From positions 62,001 to 126,000 of the forward strand of contig JBGVTE010000126.1 in the NCBI GenBank assembly GCA_041862375.1: a DNA stretch of 64,000 nt, in the 5' to 3' direction. A program made the translations under genes and the position numbers. The notes under the pieces were generated by a model that did no database searches, had not been told where the DNA came from, and saw only the letters and a program-made list of their open reading frames with translations. The DNA is from WVZL01 sp041862375 (GTDB lineage: Bacteria; Acidobacteriota; Aminicenantia; Aminicenantales; Aminicenantaceae). Shown piece by piece: positions 7,998 through 16,830 of this stretch. Numbering within the stretch: the stretch's first letter is position 1; every line of letters begins with the position of its first letter.

Positions 7998-9328
7998 TTC
8001 TTCTCCTTTGTCAATCTGGACTCTATGCGCTTGTCGCTATCAATGTTTTTAACCAAACAGGTGAATTCCCCTTTAAAAAAAGAAACAATCATTTTTCTCT
8101 CTATTTCCACATCTTCTATGTTCCGGACAATTTGCTGACCAGCGTCTTTCCAGCATAGAGTATAACCTTTCTTAAGTATATTCAAGGGGCTGAGGTTATG
8201 CAACTCTGTCGCAAGCTTCTCCCACTTCCCTTGAATGTTCTGAAGCATTCTCTCAATGCTATTCTTGATCTTCTCTTCCATAAGCACTACACGAGACTTG
8301 TTTTCTCCAATTTTTTGCTGTTCTCTTGCTATTGTATTCCAAGCCTTCATCTCCAATTCATCTACTTTCTGCTCAAGGTTAAGGAGTCTAACCTTAAAAT
8401 TCTGAAAAATTCTATGGTGGGTTAAGCTTAAAACATTACTTTTTTGCTCTTGTAAAAAATATTTTTCACTGTTTATTATTTGCTTCTCCAAATTTCCAAT
8501 TCTCTCTATGAATGATTGTTCTTTCTCTATCACCATCTCAGCAGCAACTGAAGGAGTAGAGGCTCTTATGTCGGCCACAAAATCAGCTATTGTAAAATCA
8601 ATTTCATGGCCAACAGCCGAAATAATAGGAACAGAACATCGAAAGATTGCTTGCGCTACTTTCTCCTCATTAAAAGCCCATAAATCCTCTATTGATCCAC
8701 CCCCTCGACCCACAATGATGACATCAATATCAGACATCTTTCCCAAATAATCTATCCCTTCAACAATTTCATCAGCAGCTCCTTCGCCTTGCACTTTCAC
8801 AGGGAAAATAAGTATATGGAGATGAGCAAATCTCCTTTCTAATGTCCTGATAATATCCACAATAGCAGCTCCACGGGGAGAAGTTACAACTCCAACTTTT
8901 TTGGGAAGAAGAGGAAGTTTTTTCTTAAACTTAGGATCGAAAAGGCCTTCTTTTTTTAGCTTCTCTTTAAGTTGTTCGAAAGCTAGCTGCAGGGCACCTT
9001 TACCTTTAGGCTCTACTACATCGACAACAAGCTGATATTCTCCTCTCGGCTCATAAACATTCATATGCCCTCGACAGATTACCTGAAGTCCATCCTTCAT
9101 CACAAAAGGCACCTTTTGAGCTTCGGTACGGAACATCACTGTTCGCAACTGGCATGCCTCATCTTTCAAGGAGAAATAGAGATGACCTGACTGGTGGCGA
9201 TGGAAATTGGAAATTTCCCCTTCAACCCATATCGCGGGAAAGGTGCTCTCAAGCTCTCGTTTGATCAGGCTGGTAATTTCAGTAACAGTATAAATTTTCT
9301 CGGGTTTAACTGTATCTTTAATCGTCAA
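7994..9328 (-). CDS. xseA: exodeoxyribonuclease VII large subunit
   Basis: About 444 residues. The N-terminal OB fold contains Trp-Val-Glu-Gly-Glu-Ile-Ser-Asn-Phe and Gly-His-Leu-Tyr-Phe-Ser-Leu-Lys-Asp. The nuclease domain has Val-Thr-Ser-Pro-Arg-Gly-Ala-Ala, the run Val-Gly-Arg-Gly-Gly-Gly-Ser-Ile-Glu-Asp-Leu-Trp-Ala-Phe-Asn, and Ser-Ala-Val-Gly-His-Glu-Ile-Asp. A long coiled coil follows. With XseB it degrades single-stranded DNA. I favour the TTG at 9328, which has GAGG six bases upstream; an in-frame TTG at 9343 has a poorer site. It overlaps the end of ymdB by 11 nt. Confidence 0.95.
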   Translation of the reverse strand: MTIKDTVKPEKIYTVTEITSLIKRELESTFPAIWVEGEISNFHRHQSGHLYFSLKDEACQLRTVMFRTEAQKVPFVMKDGLQVICRGHMNVYEPRGEYQLVVDVVEPKGKGALQLAFEQLKEKLKKEGLFDPKFKKKLPLLPKKVGVVTSPRGAAIVDIIRTLERRFAHLHILIFPVKVQGEGAADEIVEGIDYLGKMSDIDVIIVGRGGGSIEDLWAFNEEKVAQAIFRCSVPIISAVGHEIDFTIADFVADIRASTPSVAAEMVIEKEQSFIERIGNLEKQIINSEKYFLQEQKSNVLSLTHHRIFQNFKVRLLNLEQKVDELEMKAWNTIAREQQKIGENKSRVVLMEEKIKNSIERMLQNIQGKWEKLATELHNLSPLNILKKGYTLCWKDAGQQIVRNIEDVEIERKMIVSFFKGEFTCLVKNIDSDKRIESRLTKEKK

Positions 9329-10127
9329 TTTTTTCCTCAACAATCATTTCTCTTTGAATCTTCAAAGCTTTCCCGGTCTGAGCTTCTATTTCTGTGAACA
9401 CCGCTGAACAAAATAGCCCATCCTTTCCTGGTTCAAACCGCTGGGGGCGTGATGTCAGGAATCTTTTTAAGGCTTGATCTCTGCGGATACCGATTATGGA
9501 ATTATACCCTCCCACCATGCCGACATCTGTGATATAAGCTGTCCCTTGAGTAAGAATTCGTTCATCAGCAGTAAGAACATGAGTGTGAGTTCCTATAACA
9601 GCCGAGACTCTTCCGTCCAGATACCAACCCATGGCCTGTTTCTCAGAGGTGGCTTCAGCATGAAAATCAACAATTATTGCTTGAGTGAGCTGGCCTAATT
9701 TCTTGAGCTCCTCATCGGCAGTCCTGAAAGGACAGTCAATAGGTTCCATAAATACTCTTCCTTGAAGGTTAATAATGCCCACCTTTACGCCGCTTTCACC
9801 TTGAAAGAGATAACTCCCCTTCCCAGGATTCTGAGGAGGATAATTAGCAGGCCGCAGTAATCTTTCCTCTTTCTCCAAGTAGGAAATCACCTCCCTTTTA
9901 TCCCATATATGGTTGCCAGACGTCAGGACATTGAGTTGACTCAAGAGCTCTTGGCCGACTTTCTCTGTGATACCAATCCCTCCAGCTGCATTCTCAGCAT
10001 TAGCTATAATAAGAACTGGTGAGTATTTCTCGATGAGAGAAGGAAGGTATCTCTTTAAAGCCTTCCTTCCTGGACGACCGATTAAATCACCTAAGAAAAG
10101 GACTCGTATGTTTCTCTTATCTGGCAT
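9318..10127 (-). CDS. ymdB: YmdB-family metallophosphoesterase (cyclic-nucleotide phosphodiesterase)
   Basis: 269 residues, the usual length of the TIGR00282 family. Metal-binding motifs are visible in order: [40 protein letters not shown] and Gly-Thr-His-Thr-His-Val. Bacillus YmdB cleaves 2',3'-cyclic nucleotides and affects biofilm and motility. It lies directly downstream of rny (11-nt overlap), the same pairing as in Bacillus, which suggests a shared role in RNA turnover or signalling. Confidence 0.92.
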   Translation of the reverse strand: MPDKRNIRVLFLGDLIGRPGRKALKRYLPSLIEKYSPVLIIANAENAAGGIGITEKVGQELLSQLNVLTSGNHIWDKREVISYLEKEERLLRPANYPPQNPGKGSYLFQGESGVKVGIINLQGRVFMEPIDCPFRTADEELKKLGQLTQAIIVDFHAEATSEKQAMGWYLDGRVSAVIGTHTHVLTADERILTQGTAYITDVGMVGGYNSIIGIRRDQALKRFLTSRPQRFEPGKDGLFCSAVFTEIEAQTGKALKIQREMIVEEKIDD

Positions 10128-11679
10128 ACTCCACAGCTCTCATTTCACGTATGACAGTAACCTTGATTTGTCCCGGATAATCTAGTTCATCCTTTATCTT
10201 CTGAGCAATTTCTTTTGCAGCTAGAGCTGCTTCCTCATCGGTAATTTTTTGGCTTTCTACAATAATCCTTATTTCCCTTCCTGCTTGTAATGCGAAGGAT
10301 TTCGACACTCCTTCGTAGGAATTGGCTATTTCCTCTAATTTCTCTAATCTCTTGATGTATGTTTCCAGAAGTTCGCGCCGAGCCCCAGGACGTGCCGCCG
10401 AAAGAGTATCAGCGGCCTGTACTAATACTGCTTCAACGGAAGGAAAATCAACATCACGGTGATGGGAAGCAATAGCCTGGACAACTGCTTCTGATTCACT
10501 GTATTTCTTAGTTAGTTCAACACTCAACTCAGTATGAGTCCCTTCGATTTCCTTATCCACGGCCTTTCCTATATCGTGCAAAAGGCCTGCTCTAAGGGAA
10601 ACATTTGAATCAACTCCCAGTTCCTTAGCCATTAAGCCTGCGAGAAAGGCAACTTCCTGGGAATGCTGAAGTACATTCTGCCCGTAGCTCGTTCTGTATT
10701 TGAGCTTACCAAGCAGCTTTACTAACTCAGGATGAACATCTTGAAGTCTCAATTCTAAAACGGCCGCCTCTCCCTCCTGTTTAATTTTCTCCTCCAGTTC
10801 TTCCTTTACCTTCTCAACAATTTCTTCTATCCGTGCAGGATGAATCCTCCCATCAAGAACTAATTTCTCTATTGCAAGTCGTGCCATTTCTCGGCGAAGA
10901 GGATCAAAGCTGGATAAAATGACAGCCTCAGGGGTATCATCCACAATGATATCAACACCTGTAGCCATCTCCAAGGCACGAATATTTCGGCCTTCTCTGC
11001 CGATTATCCTGCCTTTCATATCATCGGACGGAAGGTCTACCACTGAAACAGTTGTTTCCACTATGTGCTCAGCTGCTGAGCGCTGGATTGCTTGACTGAT
11101 AATATCCCGTGCAACAAGAGCACTCTTCTGCCTTGTCTCATCTTCAATCTTTCGGAGAATCTGAGTAGCTTCCAGTTTAGCTTCCTCTTCAATCTTTTTT
11201 ATCAGGGCGGTCTTCGCTTCTTCTTGAGTCATGCCAGACATCCTTTCGAGCTCCTCTGTTTCTTTTTGAATCAACTGATTGTACCTATCCTGCTTTTCAG
11301 ATGCTTCCTTCTCCCTCTGATATAGATTCCGCTCTTTAATCGAAAAATCTCGCTCCTTACTTTCAAGAGACTGAAACCTCCGCTCCAAATTCTCTTCCTT
11401 GTGGACAAGCCTTCTTTCCATGTCATTGAATTTCCTCTGCCTGTCGCGCGTCTGCCTCTCAAATTCAGACTTGAGGTTTATGTATTTCTCTTTCGCTTCT
11501 AACGAAGCTTCTCTCTTTATTTTATCAGCTTCCTGCCTGGCCCCTTCCAAGGTTTTCTTTGCCTCCTGGTTGGCTCTGAAGATAGAACGCGCTATAGATT
11601 TATTTCTAGTCAGGATAAAAGCAATAGCTCCTACTAAAAAAACTACAATTATAGTGAGAATTAAAGAAGTTAGATTCAC
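10117..11679 (-). CDS. rny: ribonuclease Y
   Basis: About 520 residues: one N-terminal membrane segment (residues about 5-25), a long coiled coil (to about 200), a KH domain with [13 protein letters not shown], and an HD domain with Leu-Leu-His-Asp-Ile-Gly-Lys-Ala. It is a membrane-tethered endonuclease that starts mRNA decay. Two GTG codons compete. The first (11688) abuts the AAGGAGG sequence, whereas the second (11679) has AGGAGG eight bases upstream and is the likely start. The region upstream contains a structured RNA candidate. Confidence 0.95.
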   Translation of the reverse strand: MNLTSLILTIIVVFLVGAIAFILTRNKSIARSIFRANQEAKKTLEGARQEADKIKREASLEAKEKYINLKSEFERQTRDRQRKFNDMERRLVHKEENLERRFQSLESKERDFSIKERNLYQREKEASEKQDRYNQLIQKETEELERMSGMTQEEAKTALIKKIEEEAKLEATQILRKIEDETRQKSALVARDIISQAIQRSAAEHIVETTVSVVDLPSDDMKGRIIGREGRNIRALEMATGVDIIVDDTPEAVILSSFDPLRREMARLAIEKLVLDGRIHPARIEEIVEKVKEELEEKIKQEGEAAVLELRLQDVHPELVKLLGKLKYRTSYGQNVLQHSQEVAFLAGLMAKELGVDSNVSLRAGLLHDIGKAVDKEIEGTHTELSVELTKKYSESEAVVQAIASHHRDVDFPSVEAVLVQAADTLSAARPGARRELLETYIKRLEKLEEIANSYEGVSKSFALQAGREIRIIVESQKITDEEAALAAKEIAQKIKDELDYPGQIKVTVIREMRAVEYAR

Positions 11680-11734
11680 TTTGATCACCTCCTTATCAGG
11701 TGAATCAAAGGAGACGAAAGTGTGGAGGGTTAAA

Positions 11735-11900
11735 AGATTCTCATTCTCGAAAAAATCTAGGAAATCTTACACCAAGGACGTCTTCAATGCTAATCTGGTT
11801 AACGCATTCAGCACAAACAGCATGCCAATAGCTATGCCTGCCAAGCATTACGCTTCCTCTCACTTTATCCATACTTGGTTCTTCTGTTTTTAGCTTTATA
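11735..11900 (-). ncRNA. structured RNA candidate between zapA and rny (possible 6S RNA)
   Basis: This gap holds several nested complementary segments on the minus strand: ACCAAG (11874-11879) with CTTGGT (11771-11776); inside it AATGCT with AGCATT; and at the tip CAG(G)CAT with ATGCTG around a 10-nt loop. A G-U-tolerant hairpin (GATTTTT / GAGAATC) followed by TTTT lies near 11735-11757 and could terminate it. A 6S RNA (ssrS) next to zapA is well known in Proteobacteria, so 6S is the leading guess by synteny. I cannot match conserved 6S bases by eye. A 43-codon ORF (ATG near 11871) overlaps the same stretch and is the alternative explanation. Confidence 0.4.
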
Positions 11901-12227
11901 TTACGTAGTCTTTTCAGAATTTTTGTATGTAATTTCATTTTTTGATAAATGATCCTCCAAACTTTCCATTTCATGTTCCATATGCCCGATTACTTCATTA
12001 AGTTGATCTAATTTCTTCTCACTTGAAAGGTATTCGTCTGCAATGTTGAGTGCTGCAAGAACCGCGATCTTAAGAACATCCACTGATTTGGATTTTGCAG
12101 CAACCTCATGCATTTTTCTATCAACATAAGAAGTAAGATGACTTATGTATTTTTCATCCTCTTCTCCTTTGATTCTTATCTTATATTTCTGTCCAAAAAT
12201 CTCAATCTCAATTACTCTATCTATCAT
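11901..12227 (-). CDS. zapA: cell division protein ZapA
   Basis: 108 residues. The N-terminal globular half has the ZapA pattern (Ile-Glu-Ile-Phe-Gly-Gln-Lys-Tyr-Lys-Ile-Arg, then Val-Asp-Arg-Lys-Met-His-Glu-Val, then Ala-Val-Leu-Ala-Ala-Leu-Asn-Ile-Ala-Asp-Glu). A C-terminal coiled coil follows. It cross-links FtsZ protofilaments at midcell. The ATG overlaps the stop of the preceding coiled-coil gene as ATGA. The phe-synthetase/zapA/structured-RNA order resembles arrangements in other diderm bacteria. Confidence 0.9.
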   Translation of the reverse strand: MIDRVIEIEIFGQKYKIRIKGEEDEKYISHLTSYVDRKMHEVAAKSKSVDVLKIAVLAALNIADEYLSSEKKLDQLNEVIGHMEHEMESLEDHLSKNEITYKNSEKTT

Positions 12228-12484
12228 ATGCCAATTTCATCTATTTGTTTAATTATTGCCTCAATCTTTCCTCGCAGAGCTTCTCTTTCGTTTCCGTATT
12301 TCTTTATCATTCCGCTGAATTTTTCTGCTTTCTTGGCTTGCTCTTCTACATCTCTTCTTTCAGACTTGAGATCCTTTATTTGTTGTTTCAGCTTCTGATT
12401 CTCGGTTGTAATTCTATTTATGTAATCTATAATCCTGGAGATTTTACCCTCAAGTATTCTAATTCTTTCTAGTTCATTTGTCAA
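12224..12484 (-). CDS. small coiled-coil protein, ZapB-like
   Basis: An 86-residue, almost purely coiled-coil protein (heptads from about residue 5 to 80, rich in Glu, Lys and Ile), with no membrane segment. It overlaps pheT by 11 nt and zapA by 4 nt, so it is made together with ZapA. E. coli ZapB, also a small coiled coil, binds ZapA at the division ring, so a ZapB-like role is a reasonable inference from context. Coiled-coil similarity alone does not establish homology. Confidence 0.6.
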   Translation of the reverse strand: MTNELERIRILEGKISRIIDYINRITTENQKLKQQIKDLKSERRDVEEQAKKAEKFSGMIKKYGNEREALRGKIEAIIKQIDEIGI

Positions 12485-14534
12485 TTTCCCCTCTCTTCCT
12501 CAACTGAATATTAAAACTCGACTTTAGTTTCTTGATAATTTTATCCTGGAGCACATCTACTTCCTTTGCCAGTAATGTCCTTTGAGAGTGACGGAAGACA
12601 AATCGAAAAGACAGGCTAACCTTATCTTCTGGAATTGTAGATCCTGAAAAACGGTCATAAAGCTCATATTTCTCTAAGAAAGGAATAGAAAGGCCTTCTA
12701 TTTCATTTTTTATATCTTGATACAAAACACTTCGATCTGTAAGAATTGAAATGTCCCGACTGACGCTCGGGAATTTTGTCACTTGAGTGTATTGAAAGGA
12801 TTGGGGTTGTTTACTAAACAATTTTGCCAGGCTAATTTCAGCAGCACAAACAACTTCATCTAAAGAGTACACATCGAGAATTTTATCCTTAATTACGCCT
12901 ATATAGCCAACTTTCTCGCCTTTGTATATCAAGGCGAGCGAGTATCCCTTCTCAAAATAATCATGATCTTCTTCCTGGAAGGAAAATGGTCTGTATTTTA
13001 AAAAATTCATCAAGAATTCACAGGCACCTTTAAGATGGAAAAAATTAATTTCTTCACTTTTTTCCTGCCAGTGCAGTTGCCCGATGAGACCAGTTGTGGC
13101 AAGGCTTAACATTAGTTCCTCATGAACATTCTTATCATACCAAAAGTAAGCGTTTCCTATCTCAAAGATATGGACACCTTCAGCACCTCTATTTTTATTC
13201 CACGAAATATTCTCCAGTAATCCTCCTAAAAGAGACGTCCTAAGGCGAGATGCCTTCATGGAAACGGGATTTCTAATTGTAATTTCCTTTTGCTGACTGA
13301 GAAAGACTGTCTCCTTATCAGGGTCAGAAAAACTGAAATTAATGACTTCATCAAACCCATTATGGAATAGAAGCTGTCTTACGGTATTCACCCTCTCTTT
13401 CTTCTTGTCTTGAGAGAGCTCTGGAACTGATAATGGAGGAATAGTTGAAGGAACTTTATCATACCCGTAAAAACGAGCTGCTTCTTCGATTAAATCAGCC
13501 TCTCTTTGGACATCAACTCTGAAAAGGGGCACGCTTACTTGCCATGTTCCACTCTGTTGAACATCGACATTGAACCCCAGATTTAAGAGAGTAACCTGGA
13601 CAAAGTTCTCATCAATATCCATTCCTAGGAGTTCAACAATTCGATGGTGGCGAAGTACTATTTTTATGCTTTTTTTTGGCCGAGGATATACATCAATAAT
13701 TCCTTCAGTAGCTTTACCTCCTAACTGAGTGAGCAAAGAGGCTGCCATGAGAGCTGCCCGAGGTGGAAAAGCAAGATCAGCTTCCCGCTCAAAACGGTAA
13801 GAGGCATCAGTCTGAATCCCCGTCTCTTTGCATGTCTTCCTCACAGAGACAGGATTAAACCAAGCGCTCTCTATGAATACATCTTGAGTTGTTTCAGAAA
13901 CAGCTGATTCTTCACCTCCCATAATCCCAGCAAGAGCCACTGGCCTTTTTTTATCCGCGATAACAAGCATTCCCGGAGAGAGAGGAACATCTTTTCCCTC
14001 AAGAGTTCTCAACGTTTCACCTTTTTGAGCTTTGCGGATTACTATTCTTTTCCCTTCGATTTTAGCTAAATCAAAAGCATGAATAGGATGAGCAGTCGAT
14101 AAAAGGACATAATTGGTTACATCAACAACATTGTTTACAGAGTTGATGTCCATCGCATCTATTTTCCTCCTCAGCCATTCTGGTGAAGGCTCGACTTTAA
14201 TATTTCTAACAATTATTCCGCAATAGCGGGAGCAGAGGTCTGCATCTAAGATTTTTATATCGACTAAATCAGAAGTTTTTTCAGGGCTTGTAGTTAAAGG
14301 CCAATCCCTTTCCTTAAGAGTTAATCCCAGCCCAACAGCTAATTCCCGAGCAATTCCTAAATGGCCCAAGGTATCAGGACGATTAGCATACGTTTCGATG
14401 TCGAGAATGACATCACCATCTCTTTCTTCCCAATCCTCAACCATTAATCCAATCATATTGAGCTTATCGATCAACGCAGAGAGAGGAAGATTAACCTCCA
14501 CGTATTCCTTAATCCACTCTAAACTTACTTTCAT
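12474..14534 (-). CDS. pheT: phenylalanine-tRNA ligase beta subunit, compact form without OB domain
   Basis: 686 residues, about 110 fewer than the usual 790-800. The N-terminal B1 segment ([11 protein letters not shown]) runs straight from Ile-Gly-Leu-Met-Val-Glu-Asp into Leu-Asp-Ile-Glu-Thr-Tyr-Ala-Asn-Arg-Pro-Asp-Thr (residues about 28-56), skipping the EMAP/OB tRNA-binding domain that normally lies between. The B3/B4 editing region, B5 and core domains follow, and the C-terminal anticodon-binding FDX-ACB domain is present (from about residue 595). With PheS it charges tRNA-Phe. It overlaps pheS by 4 nt and the coiled-coil gene by 11 nt. Confidence 0.95.
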   Translation of the reverse strand: MKVSLEWIKEYVEVNLPLSALIDKLNMIGLMVEDWEERDGDVILDIETYANRPDTLGHLGIARELAVGLGLTLKERDWPLTTSPEKTSDLVDIKILDADLCSRYCGIIVRNIKVEPSPEWLRRKIDAMDINSVNNVVDVTNYVLLSTAHPIHAFDLAKIEGKRIVIRKAQKGETLRTLEGKDVPLSPGMLVIADKKRPVALAGIMGGEESAVSETTQDVFIESAWFNPVSVRKTCKETGIQTDASYRFEREADLAFPPRAALMAASLLTQLGGKATEGIIDVYPRPKKSIKIVLRHHRIVELLGMDIDENFVQVTLLNLGFNVDVQQSGTWQVSVPLFRVDVQREADLIEEAARFYGYDKVPSTIPPLSVPELSQDKKKERVNTVRQLLFHNGFDEVINFSFSDPDKETVFLSQQKEITIRNPVSMKASRLRTSLLGGLLENISWNKNRGAEGVHIFEIGNAYFWYDKNVHEELMLSLATTGLIGQLHWQEKSEEINFFHLKGACEFLMNFLKYRPFSFQEEDHDYFEKGYSLALIYKGEKVGYIGVIKDKILDVYSLDEVVCAAEISLAKLFSKQPQSFQYTQVTKFPSVSRDISILTDRSVLYQDIKNEIEGLSIPFLEKYELYDRFSGSTIPEDKVSLSFRFVFRHSQRTLLAKEVDVLQDKIIKKLKSSFNIQLRKRGEIDK

Positions 14535-15574
14535 TTTAGTACAAATTGTCTGATAAACCGCAAATCATTCTCATAAAAAAACCTCATGTCATTGATATGA
14601 TAGGCAAACATAGCGGCCCTTTCTATACCAAGACCGAAGGCAAATCCGCTGTATATCTCAGGATCAATGTTTACGTTTTTGAAAACTTGAGGATCTACCA
14701 TGCCTGCTCCAAGAAGCTCTTTCCAGCCGCTTCCTCCACAGACACGGCATTCTTTATCTTTACCTTCACAAACAGTACAACCGATATCTACCTCAGCTGA
14801 AGGCTCAGTGAATGGAAAAAATGAAGGCCTAAATTTAATCTTAATTTTTTCGCTAAACAGGGCTTTAAGAAAATATTCCAAAGTCCCCTTTAAATGGGCA
14901 AAAGTAATCCCTTTGTCCACTACAAGTCCCTCGACCTGATAAAACATGGGGAGATGAGTAGGATCAGAAGTTTCTCTTCGGAATACCTTACCTGGTATGA
15001 TTATTTTTATTGGCGGCTTGCGCTTTTCCATGATCCGGATTTGGACCGGAGATGTATGTGTTCTAAGAAGAAGGTCATCTGTCAGATATAGAGTATCCCA
15101 GTCATCCCGAGCAGGATGGTGAGGAGGGAAATTTAGAGCTTCAAAATTGTAATAATCTGTTTCAATCTCAGGACCTTCCTCGATTGAATAGCCCATGGAC
15201 AAAAAAATATTCTCAATTTCTTCCTGGAAGAGACGAAGAGGATGGGGAGCACCCCAGTATCTTTGTATTCCAGGAAGAGTAAAGTCTGTCTTCTTTACTG
15301 CTTTTTCCGCAACTCTGTATTTATCTTCAAGGCTCTGGAGTTTCTCTTCGATATATATTTTGAGATTATTAATCATCATTCCAGCCTCAGGCTTCTCTTC
15401 GTGTTTTAATGTCTTTAATTCTTTAAAAAGGAGAGTCAGGTATCCTCTTTTTCGGCTTAAATACGTATTCCGCAGTTCCTGAAGAGACTTTCCATTCTTC
15501 ACCTTCCGGAAGGCACTATCAAAGTTTCTTTGGTATTCCTCTATCCTAGCCTTAAAATTTTTCATATCAAGCAT
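14531..15574 (-). CDS. pheS: phenylalanine-tRNA ligase alpha subunit
   Basis: 347 residues, normal length. An N-terminal coiled-coil arm (to about 90) is followed by the class II catalytic core. Motif 2 reads [19 protein letters not shown]. Motif 3 is [10 protein letters not shown]. A Cys cluster ([13 protein letters not shown]) sits before motif 3, as in several bacterial PheS proteins. The ATG at 15574 has AAGGA upstream and overlaps rplT by 8 nt. Confidence 0.97.
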   Translation of the reverse strand: MLDMKNFKARIEEYQRNFDSAFRKVKNGKSLQELRNTYLSRKRGYLTLLFKELKTLKHEEKPEAGMMINNLKIYIEEKLQSLEDKYRVAEKAVKKTDFTLPGIQRYWGAPHPLRLFQEEIENIFLSMGYSIEEGPEIETDYYNFEALNFPPHHPARDDWDTLYLTDDLLLRTHTSPVQIRIMEKRKPPIKIIIPGKVFRRETSDPTHLPMFYQVEGLVVDKGITFAHLKGTLEYFLKALFSEKIKIKFRPSFFPFTEPSAEVDIGCTVCEGKDKECRVCGGSGWKELLGAGMVDPQVFKNVNIDPEIYSGFAFGLGIERAAMFAYHINDMRFFYENDLRFIRQFVLK

Positions 15575-15923
15575 TTAATTCCTTGACTCTCTGAGCTATG
15601 CGATCAAATGTCTTGGGTGAGCTGACAGCTAAATCTGCTAAAATTTTCCTGTCGAGATCAATATGAAGTTTTCGAAGACCATTGATAAACCGATTGTATG
15701 AAAGCTCACGTTCTTCCGCGGCAGCCTTAATCCTGATGATCCAAAGGCGTCTAAAATCTCTCTTGCGGGTTCTTCTGTCTCGATAAGCATAAAGAAGGGC
15801 TTGTTCTACAGCTTCTTTAGCTGTCCGATAGTTATGACCTCTTGCGCCCCTATAGCCCTTTGCTAGCTTCAAAATTTTCGATCTTCTCTCCTTTTTCCTC
15901 GGTCCTCTTTTTACTCTTGGCAT
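15567..15923 (-). CDS. rplT: 50S ribosomal protein L20
   Basis: 118 residues beginning Met-Pro-Arg-Val-Lys-Arg-Gly and containing Lys-Gly-Tyr-Arg-Gly-Ala-Arg and Arg-Arg-Leu-Trp-Ile-Arg-Ile-Lys-Ala-Ala-Ala, as in all L20 proteins. It binds 23S rRNA during early 50S assembly. The ATG is preceded by AAGGAGA. In E. coli and Bacillus, L20 feeds back on its own operon mRNA. The 142-nt gap to rpmI could hold such a control element, but I see no defined pseudoknot by eye. Confidence 0.98.
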   Translation of the reverse strand: MPRVKRGPRKKERRSKILKLAKGYRGARGHNYRTAKEAVEQALLYAYRDRRTRKRDFRRLWIIRIKAAAEERELSYNRFINGLRKLHIDLDRKILADLAVSSPKTFDRIAQRVKELNA

Positions 15924-16065
15924 CGTACTCTCCTTGTGTTTTGGTTAATAACGTTCACTTTCTCCATAAGCATTACATAAATCTATCATCTATACAGTTA
16001 TGTTGGTCCCTCGCTTTTAAAATAATAATCTGTAATTTTAATGTAATTTATAACGAAGGTCTTTC

Positions 16066-16266
16066 CTAAAATTCATACGGAAGCATTTTCTTCACAGCAC
16101 TCCTATCAGTTTTGTCTACATTGCCCTTCTTGCGTAGCATCCTTTTTCTCTTTGCTGACTTCTTCGTGAGAATATGGCTTTTATAGGCCTTATTGTGGAG
16201 GATTTTCTTCTTTCCTGTGACCTTGAACCTCTTTTTGGCTCCTCTGTGTGTTTTTAGCTTTGGCAT
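16066..16266 (-). CDS. rpmI: 50S ribosomal protein L35
   Basis: 66 residues with the standard opening [14 protein letters not shown] and the Lys/Arg-rich body of L35, ending Met-Leu-Pro-Tyr-Glu-Phe. GGAGG stands five bases before the ATG. Its first 77 nt are also read in another frame as the end of infC. Confidence 0.97.
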   Translation of the reverse strand: MPKLKTHRGAKKRFKVTGKKKILHNKAYKSHILTKKSAKRKRMLRKKGNVDKTDRSAVKKMLPYEF

Positions 16267-16819
16267 CTTTGCCTCCTGACTTAATAGGACTCAGCAGTGT
16301 TGAGACCGCCCAGGGTTGGGTTCGCACCTCTCCATCCTGGTGAGCTATTTCTTTGACATCCTCAAGAACTCTGTCTAAGATCTGCTGCGCCAACTCTGGT
16401 TTTGACTTTTCTCTGCCTCTGAGCATGACCGTTATCTTCACCTTATTGCCCTCTCCCAGAAATCTCTGGACATGCCTGATTTTGAAATTGTAATCATGAA
16501 TACTTATTTTCGGTCTGAATTTTATCTCCTTCACATGAATCTGCTTCTGATGTTTTTTTGCCTCTTGAGCTTTCTTATGTAATTCATAGAGATATTTCCC
16601 GTAATTCATTACTCGACAGACAGGTGGAGATGCTTGGGGAGCAATTTCAACTAAATCCATATCTTTTTCTTTTGCCAAGGATAAAGCCTCTGCTACAGGA
16701 AGTACTCCGACCTGATTCTTATCCTCGTCAATAACCCTAACTTCCTTTGACTTTATCATTTCATTAATCCGATGGGGTCTTTCTTTTCTTCCCATAGGTC
16801 TAAACGTTTTTCTTCTAAT
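16190..16819 (-). CDS. infC: translation initiation factor IF-3 with AUU start codon
   Basis: The IF-3 N-domain (Ile-Asn-Glu-Met-Ile...Val-Arg-Val-Ile-Asp-Glu-Asp) and C-domain ([20 protein letters not shown]) are clear. I place the start at the ATT codon at 16817-16819: AAAGGAGG lies five bases upstream, while the later ATG at 16795 has no ribosome site. An AUU start is the known basis of IF-3 self-repression in E. coli. The C-terminus is atypical. The usual Gly-Arg-x-Met-x-Met-x-Leu-x-Pro ending is shortened, and about 29 extra residues run in a second frame over the start of rpmI. The gene follows thrS directly. Confidence 0.93.
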   Translation of the reverse strand: MRRKTFRPMGRKERPHRINEMIKSKEVRVIDEDKNQVGVLPVAEALSLAKEKDMDLVEIAPQASPPVCRVMNYGKYLYELHKKAQEAKKHQKQIHVKEIKFRPKISIHDYNFKIRHVQRFLGEGNKVKITVMLRGREKSKPELAQQILDRVLEDVKEIAHQDGEVRTQPWAVSTLLSPIKSGGKDAKAKNTQRSQKEVQGHRKEENPPQ

Positions 16820-16830
16820 GACTTCCTCCT

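Noticed and set aside
11399..11893. 164-codon frame antisense to rny
   Set aside because: Shadow of the rny coiled-coil coding region; composition mirrors the opposite strand.
11741..11974. 77-codon minus-strand frame between rny and zapA
   Set aside because: It starts inside zapA, and the later ATG (43 codons) has only a weak ribosome site. The stretch is dominated by complementary segments that suggest RNA structure. It is kept only as the alternative to the RNA candidate.
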